Source of the DNA: UBA3006 sp036746695
GTDB taxonomy: Bacteria > Actinomycetota > Acidimicrobiia > Acidimicrobiales > Ilumatobacteraceae
NCBI GenBank assembly: GCA_036746695.1
Contig: DAIODP010000001.1
Coordinates: forward strand, 1,054,001-1,118,000
Reading direction: 5' to 3'
DNA: 64,000 bases
The stretch's first letter is position 1, and the number at the start of each line of letters is the position of its first letter. Both the position numbers and the translations under genes were made by a program. Shown piece after piece: positions 8,613-15,973 of the stretch. The notes under the pieces are model-generated. The model was given only the letters and a program-made list of their open reading frames with translations, was not told the origin of the DNA and did no database searches.

Positions 8613-8935
8613 ACCTCTCCCACCACCAATGTGAGCAACACACCACTATCGGTGATAAGGCCCAACACACCATGTTGCGGGCCATTCGCTGGTACCAGTC
8701 GCTTCGGCCTGGGCACCCATCGCCCTGCAGGTTCTTTCCCTCCTGTTCCGAGTATGCCTATGAGGCAATCGAAACCTATGGCCCCCGCAGTGGTGGCTGG
8801 CTGATGGTCAAGCGGCTCTCCCGCTGCCGACCCTTTGGCCCGTCGGGGTTCGATCCTGTCCCAAACGCCGAGGGTATTGACCAGAATCCCTCTACCGTCA
8901 GGGGCACTGTTGACGTCCCCCTAGAAAGCCGCTAA
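8609..8935 (+). CDS. yidD: Membrane protein insertion efficiency factor YidD
   Basis: 108-aa YidD-family protein (DUF37), thought to aid YidC-dependent membrane protein insertion. The core motif is clear: IRWYQSLRPGHPSPCRFFPSCSEYA followed by a GWLMVKRLSRCRPFGPSGFDPVP block with the conserved cysteines. The first ~20 residues are outside the family core, so a later start is possible; the ATG at 8609 is kept because it overlaps the rnpA stop as ATGA. The C-terminal ~20 residues are also an extension. yidC follows after 5 bp. Confidence 0.9.
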   Translation: MNLSHHQCEQHTTIGDKAQHTMLRAIRWYQSLRPGHPSPCRFFPSCSEYAYEAIETYGPRSGGWLMVKRLSRCRPFGPSGFDPVPNAEGIDQNPSTVRGTVDVPLESR

Positions 8936-8940
8936 CCCAA

Positions 8941-9897
8941 ATGTTTGAATACGCCGCTCGCCTCATAGACATTTTTTACTCCTGGACACACAGTTACTCG
9001 GCAGCCTTCGGCCTTGTTGCCGTGGTGGTGATGTTGTTGATCACCCCACTCACACTGAAAAGCACCAAGGGCATGCTGGAGATGCAGCGCCTGCAACCCG
9101 AGATGCGACGTCTCCAAAAAGAATTTAAAGGCGATCGCCAAAAACTGAACGAATCAATGATGAAGTTGTATCAGGAACACAAAGTGAACCCGATGGCTTC
9201 GTGCTTGCCAATCGTTGCGCAAATGCCGGTGTTCATCATCATGTTCCGTGCAATCAGCGGGTTGACTGCGCGCGAAGACGGCTTGTTTGTTCCGAAGTAT
9301 CTCAACGAAGACTCCGAGCTATATCTGTCGCTCGTCGGCAAATCAAAAATGGTTTCTCTTGGCTTAGACCTTGCGCAAACCCCGATCGATGCAGTGCGTG
9401 ATGATTTTGCATCCGGGTTGTTATACATCGCACTCGTTGCGGCATTGGCCGGGTTGTACTTTGTTCAACAAAAGATGGTTGCCTCGCGAACAGTGAGCCC
9501 AACCATGTCGGCAACTCAGGCCAAGGTAATGCAGTATTTACCGGTTGTTTTTGCGGTATTTCAGCTGATTTTGCCCACCGGTTTGATCGTTTATTACATG
9601 GTGCAAGCACTCGTTCGCATTGTGCAGCAGTACTACATCACCAAGCGTTTTTATGGACACGAGGGTTCGCTTGGTCGGCAGGCACAAGCGGCCAGCAGCG
9701 AAGCGCATGAGATGTCCAAAGACGACAAAAAGAATAAGGCGAAGTCGGCAGCAAAAGAAACCACCGATCTCAACGAACCATTTGTGAGCAAGCGTGTTAC
9801 TGCTCCAAAGAATAAACCAAACACACCATCAACTCGTCGCCCGCAACCTCCTGGAAAAAATCGCAGTGGTTCAGTGCAACGCAAACCAAAGAAATAA
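8941..9897 (+). CDS. yidC: Membrane protein insertase YidC/Oxa1
   Basis: 318-aa insertase that places proteins into the cytoplasmic membrane with or without SecYEG. It has the short Gram-positive layout without the large periplasmic domain of proteobacteria. A first membrane helix (SAAFGLVAVVVMLLITPLTLK) is followed by a charged cytoplasmic loop (QRLQPEMRRLQKEFKGDRQK), then MASCLPIVAQMPVFIIMFRAI, further hydrophobic segments and a long basic Lys-rich C-terminal tail (about residues 255-318), a typical ribosome-binding feature. It lies between yidD and jag in the standard origin-linked order. Confidence 0.95.
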   Translation: MFEYAARLIDIFYSWTHSYSAAFGLVAVVVMLLITPLTLKSTKGMLEMQRLQPEMRRLQKEFKGDRQKLNESMMKLYQEHKVNPMASCLPIVAQMPVFIIMFRAISGLTAREDGLFVPKYLNEDSELYLSLVGKSKMVSLGLDLAQTPIDAVRDDFASGLLYIALVAALAGLYFVQQKMVASRTVSPTMSATQAKVMQYLPVVFAVFQLILPTGLIVYYMVQALVRIVQQYYITKRFYGHEGSLGRQAQAASSEAHEMSKDDKKNKAKSAAKETTDLNEPFVSKRVTAPKNKPNTPSTRRPQPPGKNRSGSVQRKPKK

Positions 9898-9909
9898 TGA
9901 GGACGTCTA

Positions 9910-10734
9910 ATGGAATGGGTAGAAACCACCGCTGAAACAATCGAACTTGCAAAAAGTTTGGCACTCGACCAATTGGGTGTTGCTGAAGATGATGCCGAGT
10001 TTGAGGTAGTTGAGGAACCAAAACAAGGATTGTTTGGTCGCACGCGAGGCGAAGCACGAGTGCGTGCTCGAGTGCGCCCGAATACCCCACGCGGCAAAAA
10101 CGAACGTCGTGATCGTGGGCCAAAGCGAGCACCTCGTGCCGCTGGCGAAGGCAGCAATTCGCGTCGAGGCCCCAAGTCGGGCTCCGACCGACCAAAGCGC
10201 GAACCACGCCCACCACGCGAAGAGCGTGCTCCTCGCACAGACATGCCACCTGTTGACCCAGCCACTGTGAGCGTTGCAGCCACCACATTTTTAAATGGAC
10301 TGCTGGCCGCAGCAAGCCTCACTGGTTCGGCACAGGCAACCGTTGCTGGCGAAGACATTGATATCAACGTGACCGGCGACGAAGTAGCAATGTTCGTGGG
10401 GGCAAAGGGTGCCACGCTGATGGCAATCCAGGATCTCACACGTGTTGTGAGCCAACGCAGGCTTGGCGACCACGAAACGCATCTCCGCGTAGATATTGCG
10501 GGTTATCGCGAAAAGCGCCGCGAGGCGCTCAGCAGGTTTGCGCACAAGGTTGCAGCCGACGTCGTTGCCAGCGGACAACCGCGTGTTCTCGAGCCAATGA
10601 ACTCGGCCGATCGAAAGATTGTTCACGACTCGCTTGTTGAGGTCGCCGGAGTCGAGACTCGCTCGCAGGGCCAAGACCCACATCGCCGTGTTGTGGTTGC
10701 CGTTGCTGGCAGCGACAGCGAATCTGACGACTGA
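9910..10734 (+). CDS. jag: Jag/KhpB RNA-binding protein (Jag_N, KH and R3H domains)
   Basis: 274-aa cytoplasmic RNA-binding protein. The N-terminal Jag_N domain runs from MEWVETTAETIELAKSLAL to the hallmark EEPKQGLFGRTRGEARVR. A ~70-residue Arg/Pro-rich linker follows (about residues 55-115), then a KH-type domain with VGAKGATLMAIQDLTRVV and an R3H domain with DRKIVHDSLVEVAG. KhpB-type proteins pair with KhpA and influence cell elongation and sRNA biology in other bacteria. Position between yidC and rsmG is conserved. The linker is longer than in many homologues. Confidence 0.93.
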   Translation: MEWVETTAETIELAKSLALDQLGVAEDDAEFEVVEEPKQGLFGRTRGEARVRARVRPNTPRGKNERRDRGPKRAPRAAGEGSNSRRGPKSGSDRPKREPRPPREERAPRTDMPPVDPATVSVAATTFLNGLLAAASLTGSAQATVAGEDIDINVTGDEVAMFVGAKGATLMAIQDLTRVVSQRRLGDHETHLRVDIAGYREKRREALSRFAHKVAADVVASGQPRVLEPMNSADRKIVHDSLVEVAGVETRSQGQDPHRRVVVAVAGSDSESDD

Positions 10735-10752
10735 TTTTGCCCCATTGGCCCG

Positions 10753-11310
10753 ATGAGTAATCCGGCCACACATCCAGGCTTACTGCAGGTATTGGGCGAC
10801 GCCCAACGAATAGGGGCCCTTGGTAGCGCACCCCTTGCCGAAATCATTACCCACGCAGCGGCGTTTGCCGACGCTCTCCCCCAGTCGACCCTTAGCTGCA
10901 TCGACTTGGGTAGCGGGGCCGGGGTCCCGGGCCTGGTCATTGCCGTCATTCGACCAGAGATGCAATTGACGCTGGTAGACCGGCGAGCAAAACGAACCGA
11001 TGCCCTGTTGCGCGCCGTTCGGGTACTTGGGGTGTCCGACCGGGTGCGGGTGCTCTGCGCCGACGTGGAAGAGGTCGTTTCCCAACCCGAACACCTCCAC
11101 GGTTATGACGCCGCATGTGCGCGAGGGTTCGGCCCACCTCAACAGACGCTGGCCTGGGCTTCTGCGTTGGTTCGATCGGGTGGGTCAATCGTAGTCAGTG
11201 AACCACCACCAGGCAGCCCAGACCGTTGGGCCAACATCAACCTCGGCTTATTCGGGGTGTCTAGCCCTGAACGGCTGGGACCAGTGGCAATGTTCCACGT
11301 GGAACATTAA
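10753..11310 (+). CDS. rsmG: 16S rRNA (guanine527-N7)-methyltransferase RsmG
   Basis: 185-aa SAM-dependent methyltransferase that makes m7G527 in 16S rRNA. The SAM motif I is LSCIDLGSGAGVPGLVIAV and motif II contains LTLVDRRAKRTDALLR; a conserved ARGFGPPQQTLAWA stretch follows. The last codons encode MFHVEH and are a parS palindrome, so the C-terminus is dictated by a DNA site. The family is often somewhat longer; here the N-terminus is short. Loss of RsmG gives low-level streptomycin resistance in other bacteria. It precedes parA by 98 bp. Confidence 0.93.
   Translation: MSNPATHPGLLQVLGDAQRIGALGSAPLAEIITHAAAFADALPQSTLSCIDLGSGAGVPGLVIAVIRPEMQLTLVDRRAKRTDALLRAVRVLGVSDRVRVLCADVEEVVSQPEHLHGYDAACARGFGPPQQTLAWASALVRSGGSIVVSEPPPGSPDRWANINLGLFGVSSPERLGPVAMFHVEH
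11290..11307. promoter_or_regulatory. parS: parS site 1 (ParB-binding centromere) inside rsmG
   Basis: Perfect 18-bp palindrome ATGTTCCACGTGGAACAT. It matches the bacterial parS consensus (TGTTNCACGTGNAACA) across the 16-bp core at 11291-11306. It overlaps the final six sense codons of rsmG and ends just before the TAA stop. ParB from the nearby parB should nucleate here for origin segregation. Confidence 0.95.
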
Positions 11311-11347
11311 CCACCCCATCATCTACCAACTCAGCCCCACACCACCA

Positions 11348-11365
11348 ATGTTCCACGTGGAACAT
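11348..11365. promoter_or_regulatory. parS: parS site 2 (ParB-binding centromere) upstream of parA
   Basis: A second perfect copy of ATGTTCCACGTGGAACAT lies 58 bp after the first (start to start) in the rsmG-parA spacer, 43 bp before the parA ATG. Its position could let ParB influence parAB transcription as well as segregation. Identity to site 1 over all 18 bp is visible directly. Confidence 0.95.
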
Positions 11366-11408
11366 CATCCCCCAACCTTGCGGCAACTAGGGGTATTCTG
11401 TTCTCACG

Positions 11409-12224
11409 ATGATCAGCACAACAGCAGCCTCCGGAGGTCCAAAGCCCACGCCGCGTATCATCGCCATGGCCAATCAGAAGGGCGGTGTGGGTAAAACCAC
11501 CACCACCATCAATCTGGGTGCTTGTCTGGCAGATCAGGGATATCGGGTCTTGTTGGTGGACTTGGACCCGCAAGGCAATGCCTCAACTGGCTTGGGGCTG
11601 AATACCCGTGAGATGGAAACCAGCATTTATGACGTCCTGCTACACGAGACCCCCCTTGAGGATTGCCTCGAGGCAACTGCGGTAAAGAATTTATTTGTTG
11701 CTCCATCAAACCTGGATTTGGCCGGTGCCGAGATCGAGCTGGTGCCGGTCATGGGTCGCGAAACCCGCCTTAAAAAAGCAATCGCTGCGATTATCGACCA
11801 ATTCGACTATGTGCTCATTGACTGCCCACCGTCTTTGGGTTTGCTCACCGTGAACGGGCTCACCGCGGCAAACGAAGTGATCGTGCCCATTCAGTGCCAG
11901 TACTACGCCCTTGAGGGCTTGGGTCAGTTGCTTCGTAACGTCGACCTCGTCAGCCGCAATCTCAACCCAGGACTGGGTGTCAGCACCATTATTTGCACCA
12001 TGTTCGACACTCGAACCAAGCTGTCGAGCGATGTGGTTGCTGAAGTTCGGGAACATTTCGGCGACAAAGTCTGTCAAGCCGTTATCCCCCACAACGTTCG
12101 TTTGGCCGAGGCTCCGTCCCATGGCAAACCAATCACCACGTTCGACCCTTCATCCACTGGCGCAAAGGCCTACCGAGCAGTTGCATTGGAGGTGAGCGGT
12201 GGCGCGCCGGAGCGGGCTCGGTAA
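11409..12224 (+). CDS. parA: Chromosome partitioning ATPase ParA (Soj)
   Basis: 271-aa deviant Walker-type ATPase that moves ParB-parS complexes. The P-loop is MANQKGGVGKTTTTINLGA, with the signature lysine of the ParA/MinD class. VLLVDLDPQGNASTGLG and YVLIDCPPSLGLLT provide the switch and Walker B motifs. The ATG at 11409 gives a 17-residue leader before the core; no clear Shine-Dalgarno is visible, so an internal start cannot be excluded. It overlaps parB by 26 nt, indicating cotranscription. parS site 2 is just upstream. Confidence 0.96.
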   Translation: MISTTAASGGPKPTPRIIAMANQKGGVGKTTTTINLGACLADQGYRVLLVDLDPQGNASTGLGLNTREMETSIYDVLLHETPLEDCLEATAVKNLFVAPSNLDLAGAEIELVPVMGRETRLKKAIAAIIDQFDYVLIDCPPSLGLLTVNGLTAANEVIVPIQCQYYALEGLGQLLRNVDLVSRNLNPGLGVSTIICTMFDTRTKLSSDVVAEVREHFGDKVCQAVIPHNVRLAEAPSHGKPITTFDPSSTGAKAYRAVALEVSGGAPERAR

Positions 12225-13131
12225 AGGTCTTGACGCTCTTATTCCTGGTGGGTCGCAAGCCCCGGCGGGGACAAGCGGCGGAAATGGTGTAGGGCTGCGC
12301 GATATTGCAGTCGACCTTATCCACCCAAACCCAAACCAGCCACGCGTTCATTTTGATGAGGCTGCGCTAGCCGAGCTCAGTGCCTCGATTGCCGCCATTG
12401 GGGTATTGCAACCAATCTTGGTCCGACCAAGCGGCGAAAAATTTGAATTGATCGCAGGGGAGCGCCGATGGAGGGCGGCCCGAAGCGCCGGACTAACAGT
12501 GATTCCCGCGATTGTGCGGGTTACCGATGACGTCTCATCTGTTGAGCAGGCACTTGTTGAAAACCTTCATAGGCAAGACTTAACACCACTAGAAGAAGCG
12601 GCCGCCTACCAACAGTTGCTCGAAGACTTCAACATGACTCACGAACAGGTAGCCACGAAGGTGGGCAAAAGTCGTTCGGCAATCACTAACGCAATTCGCC
12701 TCTTGTCGCTTCCAGCCTCAATTCAACAATTGCTCGCAGACGGTCGCTTGTCGGCTGGGCACGCAAAGGCTTTGCTTGGCACGCCCGATAGGGCAAAACA
12801 GGAAAGCCTTGCCCGACAGGCAGTGGATTTGGGGTGGACAGTTCGAGGGATTGAGGATGCGGTTCGAGGCACGACCTCGCCGTCGACTTCACCATCGACT
12901 TCGCCAAACAAACCGCAACCAGTTGGGAAGTCGGCGTCTAAAGGAAGCATCTCCACCCTTCGCGAGCCAGGCTTACATGAACTAGAAGAATTGTTGTCGG
13001 AGCATTTACAGACATCAGTTTCGGTGACCATGAGCGGTAAGCACGGAAAAGTTGTCGTTGAATTTGCCGACCTCACTGATTTGGAGCGCATTTACCGATT
13101 GATGACCGAAGGTCCAGTCGACAACAACTGA
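12199..13131 (+). CDS. parB: Chromosome partitioning protein ParB (Spo0J)
   Basis: 310-aa CTP-dependent clamp that binds parS. The N-terminus has the usual ARRSGLGKGLDALIP motif. The ParB/sulfiredoxin-like domain shows PNPNQPRVHFDE and the CTP-binding GERRWRAAR. The helix-turn-helix region is THEQVATKVGKSRSAITNAIRLLSLP. A Ser/Thr/Pro-rich linker near residues 230-245 repeats SPSTSPSTSP. The C-terminal dimerisation domain follows. The GTG at 12199 lies inside parA and has the best N-terminal match. Both parS sites are within 1 kb. Confidence 0.96.
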   Translation: MARRSGLGKGLDALIPGGSQAPAGTSGGNGVGLRDIAVDLIHPNPNQPRVHFDEAALAELSASIAAIGVLQPILVRPSGEKFELIAGERRWRAARSAGLTVIPAIVRVTDDVSSVEQALVENLHRQDLTPLEEAAAYQQLLEDFNMTHEQVATKVGKSRSAITNAIRLLSLPASIQQLLADGRLSAGHAKALLGTPDRAKQESLARQAVDLGWTVRGIEDAVRGTTSPSTSPSTSPNKPQPVGKSASKGSISTLREPGLHELEELLSEHLQTSVSVTMSGKHGKVVVEFADLTDLERIYRLMTEGPVDNN

Positions 13132-13269
13132 AATTACCTCAGGCTGTTGTAGAGCATCAGCGTCAACCTACACAACAGGTTCTACACAGCCTGTGGACAA
13201 CTCTGTGGATAACCAACAGGATAACCCTTTATCCAGAAAAATGGTGAGGGAGAGAACGCTCTCGGTGCC
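13132..13269. other. parB/cwlM convergent spacer with DnaA-box-like sites
   Basis: This 138-bp gap between two convergent genes contains an exact DnaA box on the minus strand at 13204-13212 (TGTGGATAA). Near matches are TGTGGACAA at 13192-13200, TTCTACACA at 13180-13188 and TTATCCAGA at 13229-13237, each 8 of 9. No hairpin followed by a T-run is obvious. It may be a secondary DnaA-binding region or a datA-like titration site, or part of the origin; function is unproven. Confidence 0.5.
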
Positions 13270-14181
13270 TTATTCGGCGCGGGCGAGAGGGTTACGACAC
13301 CATGCCTCGATGGCACGGGCAATGCTGGGGATGACCTCGTTTTCCTGCAGCCGAAGACCAAGTAGACAAATTGCCGCAGGCATGATGGTTTCACGAAGAA
13401 CAGGCAGCCTTGAACCAGTAGTTACGACCACCGGCGTTCCGACGGTGGAGAGGTGATGTTGCAATTCGGCGGCGAGCAAATAACCACCCGGCGAGATTGT
13501 TGTATCGGATTGATAAAACAACACAGCCTCTTGTTCGTCATCACATAAAGAAATTGCAACATATACGTCTGCTTGAAACGCATTAGCTGTTCGCGCATGC
13601 GCGCGCTCGTCGACCGACTCAACCAGCGCAACTTCATACGAAGCATTTCGCATTGCACGCACAACACCCCGAGCAACGTCTGCTGCTGCACCAAAATGCC
13701 CAACAACAATTCGATGCCCGGAACTGGACGCAATGTTGTCGCGAAGTATTTCATATTCGCGAACACTCACTACTCCAGGGCCTTCACCGCTCTGCCCACT
13801 TATACGATCGAGTGCTTGCAATGTTTCCTCGCCACAAACACCGTCGGCAACAAGCCCGTAGTTCAGTTGAAAGTCACTTAATGCGGCAACGGTTTTCGGG
13901 CCCAAGATTCCGTCAACACGACCACAATGAAAACCAAGTTTTGCCAACGTGGTCTGCAACAGTTCAACATCGTCTCCACGCAATTGTGGTGAGGTGAGAT
14001 ACAACAGCCGCGATCCAAGCAACCACGACGATTCAACGAGCAATGTCCACGTGTTGGTGTCGCACACTCCGTCTGCTGGCAAACCGCGCAATTGTTGAAA
14101 ACGTGAAAGTGCTTCTGCCGTTGCATCGCAAAAGAAACCAAGATCAACCTTGGTTACGTCAAGAAATCGGGCGGCACCCAA
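13270..14181 (-). CDS. CwlM-like protein: two peptidoglycan-binding domains plus degenerate amidase domain
   Basis: At least 303 aa. Two PG_binding_1 repeats cover roughly residues 1-50 and 65-130 (FQQLRGLPADGVCDTNTW and GILGPKTVAALSDFQLNYGL), and an Amidase_3-like domain occupies about 155-295. No signal peptide is present. The zinc and catalytic positions are not kept: the usual S-I-H-x-N is SLCDDE and the final catalytic Glu region reads PAAICLLG. It resembles mycobacterial CwlM, a cytoplasmic regulator of MurA. TTG at 14181 is the first canonical start, but it cuts the first repeat; the frame stays open upstream (GQRAEVVVGIQRRL) to an ATT at 14247 with a GGAG site. Position next to trxA is as in mycobacteria. 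Confidence 0.85.
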   Translation of the reverse strand: MGAARFLDVTKVDLGFFCDATAEALSRFQQLRGLPADGVCDTNTWTLLVESSWLLGSRLLYLTSPQLRGDDVELLQTTLAKLGFHCGRVDGILGPKTVAALSDFQLNYGLVADGVCGEETLQALDRISGQSGEGPGVVSVREYEILRDNIASSSGHRIVVGHFGAAADVARGVVRAMRNASYEVALVESVDERAHARTANAFQADVYVAISLCDDEQEAVLFYQSDTTISPGGYLLAAELQHHLSTVGTPVVVTTGSRLPVLRETIMPAAICLLGLRLQENEVIPSIARAIEAWCRNPLARAE

Positions 14182-14225
14182 CCGGCGTTGTATTCCAACA
14201 ACAACTTCGGCGCGCTGTCCGCGCG

Positions 14226-14564
14226 CTAGTGGGAAGCCGGAAGAAATTCTGCAAGCTCCTGCAACAACTGGCTTTTGCCCTTGGCGCCAACAAGGCGCTT
14301 GGCTGGTTCGCCGTCTTTAAACACAATCAGAGTTGGAATACTCATCACGCTGAAACGCATTGCGATGTCACCGTGATCATCCACATTAAGTTTCGCAATG
14401 GAAAGCTTGCCTGCCTGCTCGGTCGCAATTTCTGCAAGCACCGGTGCGATTGCTTTGCAAGGCCCACACCACTCGGCCCAAAAGTCAACCAGAATCGGGG
14501 TATCTGACGACTTGATGGTCTCGTCAAAATTTCCTGTCGTTAAAGTCAGAATTGATTGCGCCAT
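14226..14564 (-). CDS. trxA: Thioredoxin
   Basis: 112-aa cytoplasmic thiol-disulfide reductant. The fold begins LTTGNFDETIKSSDTPILVDF and contains the active site WAEWCGPCKAIAP, with the cis-proline motif SIPTLIVFKDGE. The ATG at 14564 follows an AAAGGA ribosome-binding site; the frame extends upstream but without thioredoxin similarity. It lies 84 bp downstream of trxB, which recycles it, and its 3' end probably overlaps the true start of the CwlM-like gene. Confidence 0.97.
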   Translation of the reverse strand: MAQSILTLTTGNFDETIKSSDTPILVDFWAEWCGPCKAIAPVLAEIATEQAGKLSIAKLNVDDHGDIAMRFSVMSIPTLIVFKDGEPAKRLVGAKGKSQLLQELAEFLPASH

Positions 14565-14648
14565 GATGTTTGTCCTTTTATGTAGTGAGGAAATGGTAGC
14601 CACTAAAAGGGCAGACCAGCTTGATTTACTGCTGTGGCACAAGCCCCG

Positions 14649-15602
14649 CTAAGCGTGTTGTGCTTCTAGCCAACGCTCGCAATCTATTGCCGCCATGCAA
14701 CCAGACCCAGCAGCGGTGATTGCCTGTCGGTACACATGGTCTTGCACATCGCCACACGCAAACACACCAGGAATGTTGGTGTAGGTAGACCCTGGTTGTG
14801 TGGTCAGATATCCGCTGTCGGCCATGTCGAGAACGCCCTTGAATAAGTCGGTGTTTGGTCGGTGCCCGATTGCGACGAACACTCCGGTGACTGGAAGCGT
14901 CGATACAGCACCATTGACGGTGTCGGTAACTTCAACACCTTCAACTTTTTCTTGGCCAAGAACCTTTGTCACTTGAGCGTTCCACAAGAACTCGATTTTT
15001 TCGTTGGCAATCGCACGGTCTTGCATGATTTTTGATGCACGCAAGGTGTCGCGTCGATGGATCAGCGTGACTTTGGATGCAAACTTGGTGAGAAACTGTG
15101 CTTCCTCTAGCGCCGAGTCACCACCACCAACTACAGCAATGTGTTGATTGCGGAAAAAGAAACCGTCACACGTGGCACACGTTGAAAGACCATGGCCAAT
15201 CAAACGCTTCTCTTCTTCAAGGCCAAGCATGAGCGACTGGGCGCCTGTGCTCACAATGATGCTGTCGGCTGTGTATTGCGTGTCGCGCACCCACACCCGG
15301 AACGGGCGCTGTGAAAAGTCCACCTTGGTCACTTTCTCGGTGAGAAACTGCGCACCAAACCTCATTGCCTGTTCGCGACAACGCATCATCAACTCTGGCC
15401 CCATGATGCCTTCGGGGAAACCAGGAAAGTTTTCTACCTCGGTTGTCAACATCAATTGGCCACCTGGCTGATCCGATGTGGATGACGGTTCGCCTTCAAT
15501 AACCAGTGGGGCCAAACTTGCTCGCGCGGCATAAATAGCGGCCGTCAGGCCGGCTGGGCCCGAGCCAATAATAAGAACGTGGTGATGGGAGGTAACAGTC
15601 AT
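14649..15602 (-). CDS. trxB: Thioredoxin-disulfide reductase
   Basis: 317-aa NADPH-dependent flavoenzyme that reduces thioredoxin. The FAD-binding motif is IIGSGPAGLTAAIYAARA, the redox-active pair is in the CATCDG motif near residue 138, and the NADPH site shows VVGGGDSALEEAQFL. The C-terminal FAD motif is GVFACGDVQDHVYRQAITAAGSGC. All catalytic elements are present at family length. The ATG at 15602 is preceded by an AGGAAG-like site. The order trxB-trxA-cwlM is the one seen near the mycobacterial origin. Confidence 0.97.
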   Translation of the reverse strand: MTVTSHHHVLIIGSGPAGLTAAIYAARASLAPLVIEGEPSSTSDQPGGQLMLTTEVENFPGFPEGIMGPELMMRCREQAMRFGAQFLTEKVTKVDFSQRPFRVWVRDTQYTADSIIVSTGAQSLMLGLEEEKRLIGHGLSTCATCDGFFFRNQHIAVVGGGDSALEEAQFLTKFASKVTLIHRRDTLRASKIMQDRAIANEKIEFLWNAQVTKVLGQEKVEGVEVTDTVNGAVSTLPVTGVFVAIGHRPNTDLFKGVLDMADSGYLTTQPGSTYTNIPGVFACGDVQDHVYRQAITAAGSGCMAAIDCERWLEAQHA

Positions 15603-15643
15603 GAGTGAACTTCCTTGTTCGTAACGAGGGTGTAAAGCGAAAT

Positions 15644-15964
15644 CTAGTCGCGCGGGCTGCGTTGGCGCATTGACAGCGCGCCAAGTACAACAAATATGGC
15701 GCCGATGATGAAGTAGCTAGCCCATACTGCGGTGTCGCGGGACCACCAAATGTCCAGCAACGAATTGAGAGCACGCATCAACCCAATCAAGAAGATGACA
15801 CTGACAAACAGCACGCCGACAATGGCCATCGTCCCAAAAATGAGCGCCCGCAGAACGACGACAGCGGGCTTTGTGGTGCGATCGCGAACAAACGCAACAA
15901 AGCTGTCGATGGCGTCCACCACGCTGGTGGCCCAGTGCGGGTCGGTAAATGGGTTGGACGGCAT
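15644..15964 (-). CDS. Small two-helix membrane protein of unknown function
   Basis: 106-aa protein with two predicted membrane helices at about residues 38-63 (VVVLRALIFGTMAIVGVLFV region) and 82-98 (ASYFIIGAIFVVLGALS). A short amphipathic N-terminus and an Arg-rich tail flank them. I recognise no family-defining motif. It starts 9 bp after the kinase stop on the same strand, so it is probably cotranscribed and may be functionally linked to the kinase. In mycobacteria this interval holds sigM and its partner, which are absent here; the protein shows no anti-sigma motif. Confidence 0.7.
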   Translation of the reverse strand: MPSNPFTDPHWATSVVDAIDSFVAFVRDRTTKPAVVVLRALIFGTMAIVGVLFVSVIFLIGLMRALNSLLDIWWSRDTAVWASYFIIGAIFVVLGALSMRQRSPRD

Positions 15965-15973
15965 GTTTTTAGG

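Noticed and set aside
12885..12915. Short direct repeat (TCGACTTCACCA-like) in parB as a mobile or CRISPR repeat
   Set aside because: It encodes the in-frame SPSTSPSTSP linker of ParB, an ordinary low-complexity hinge. No CRISPR array was seen anywhere in the window.
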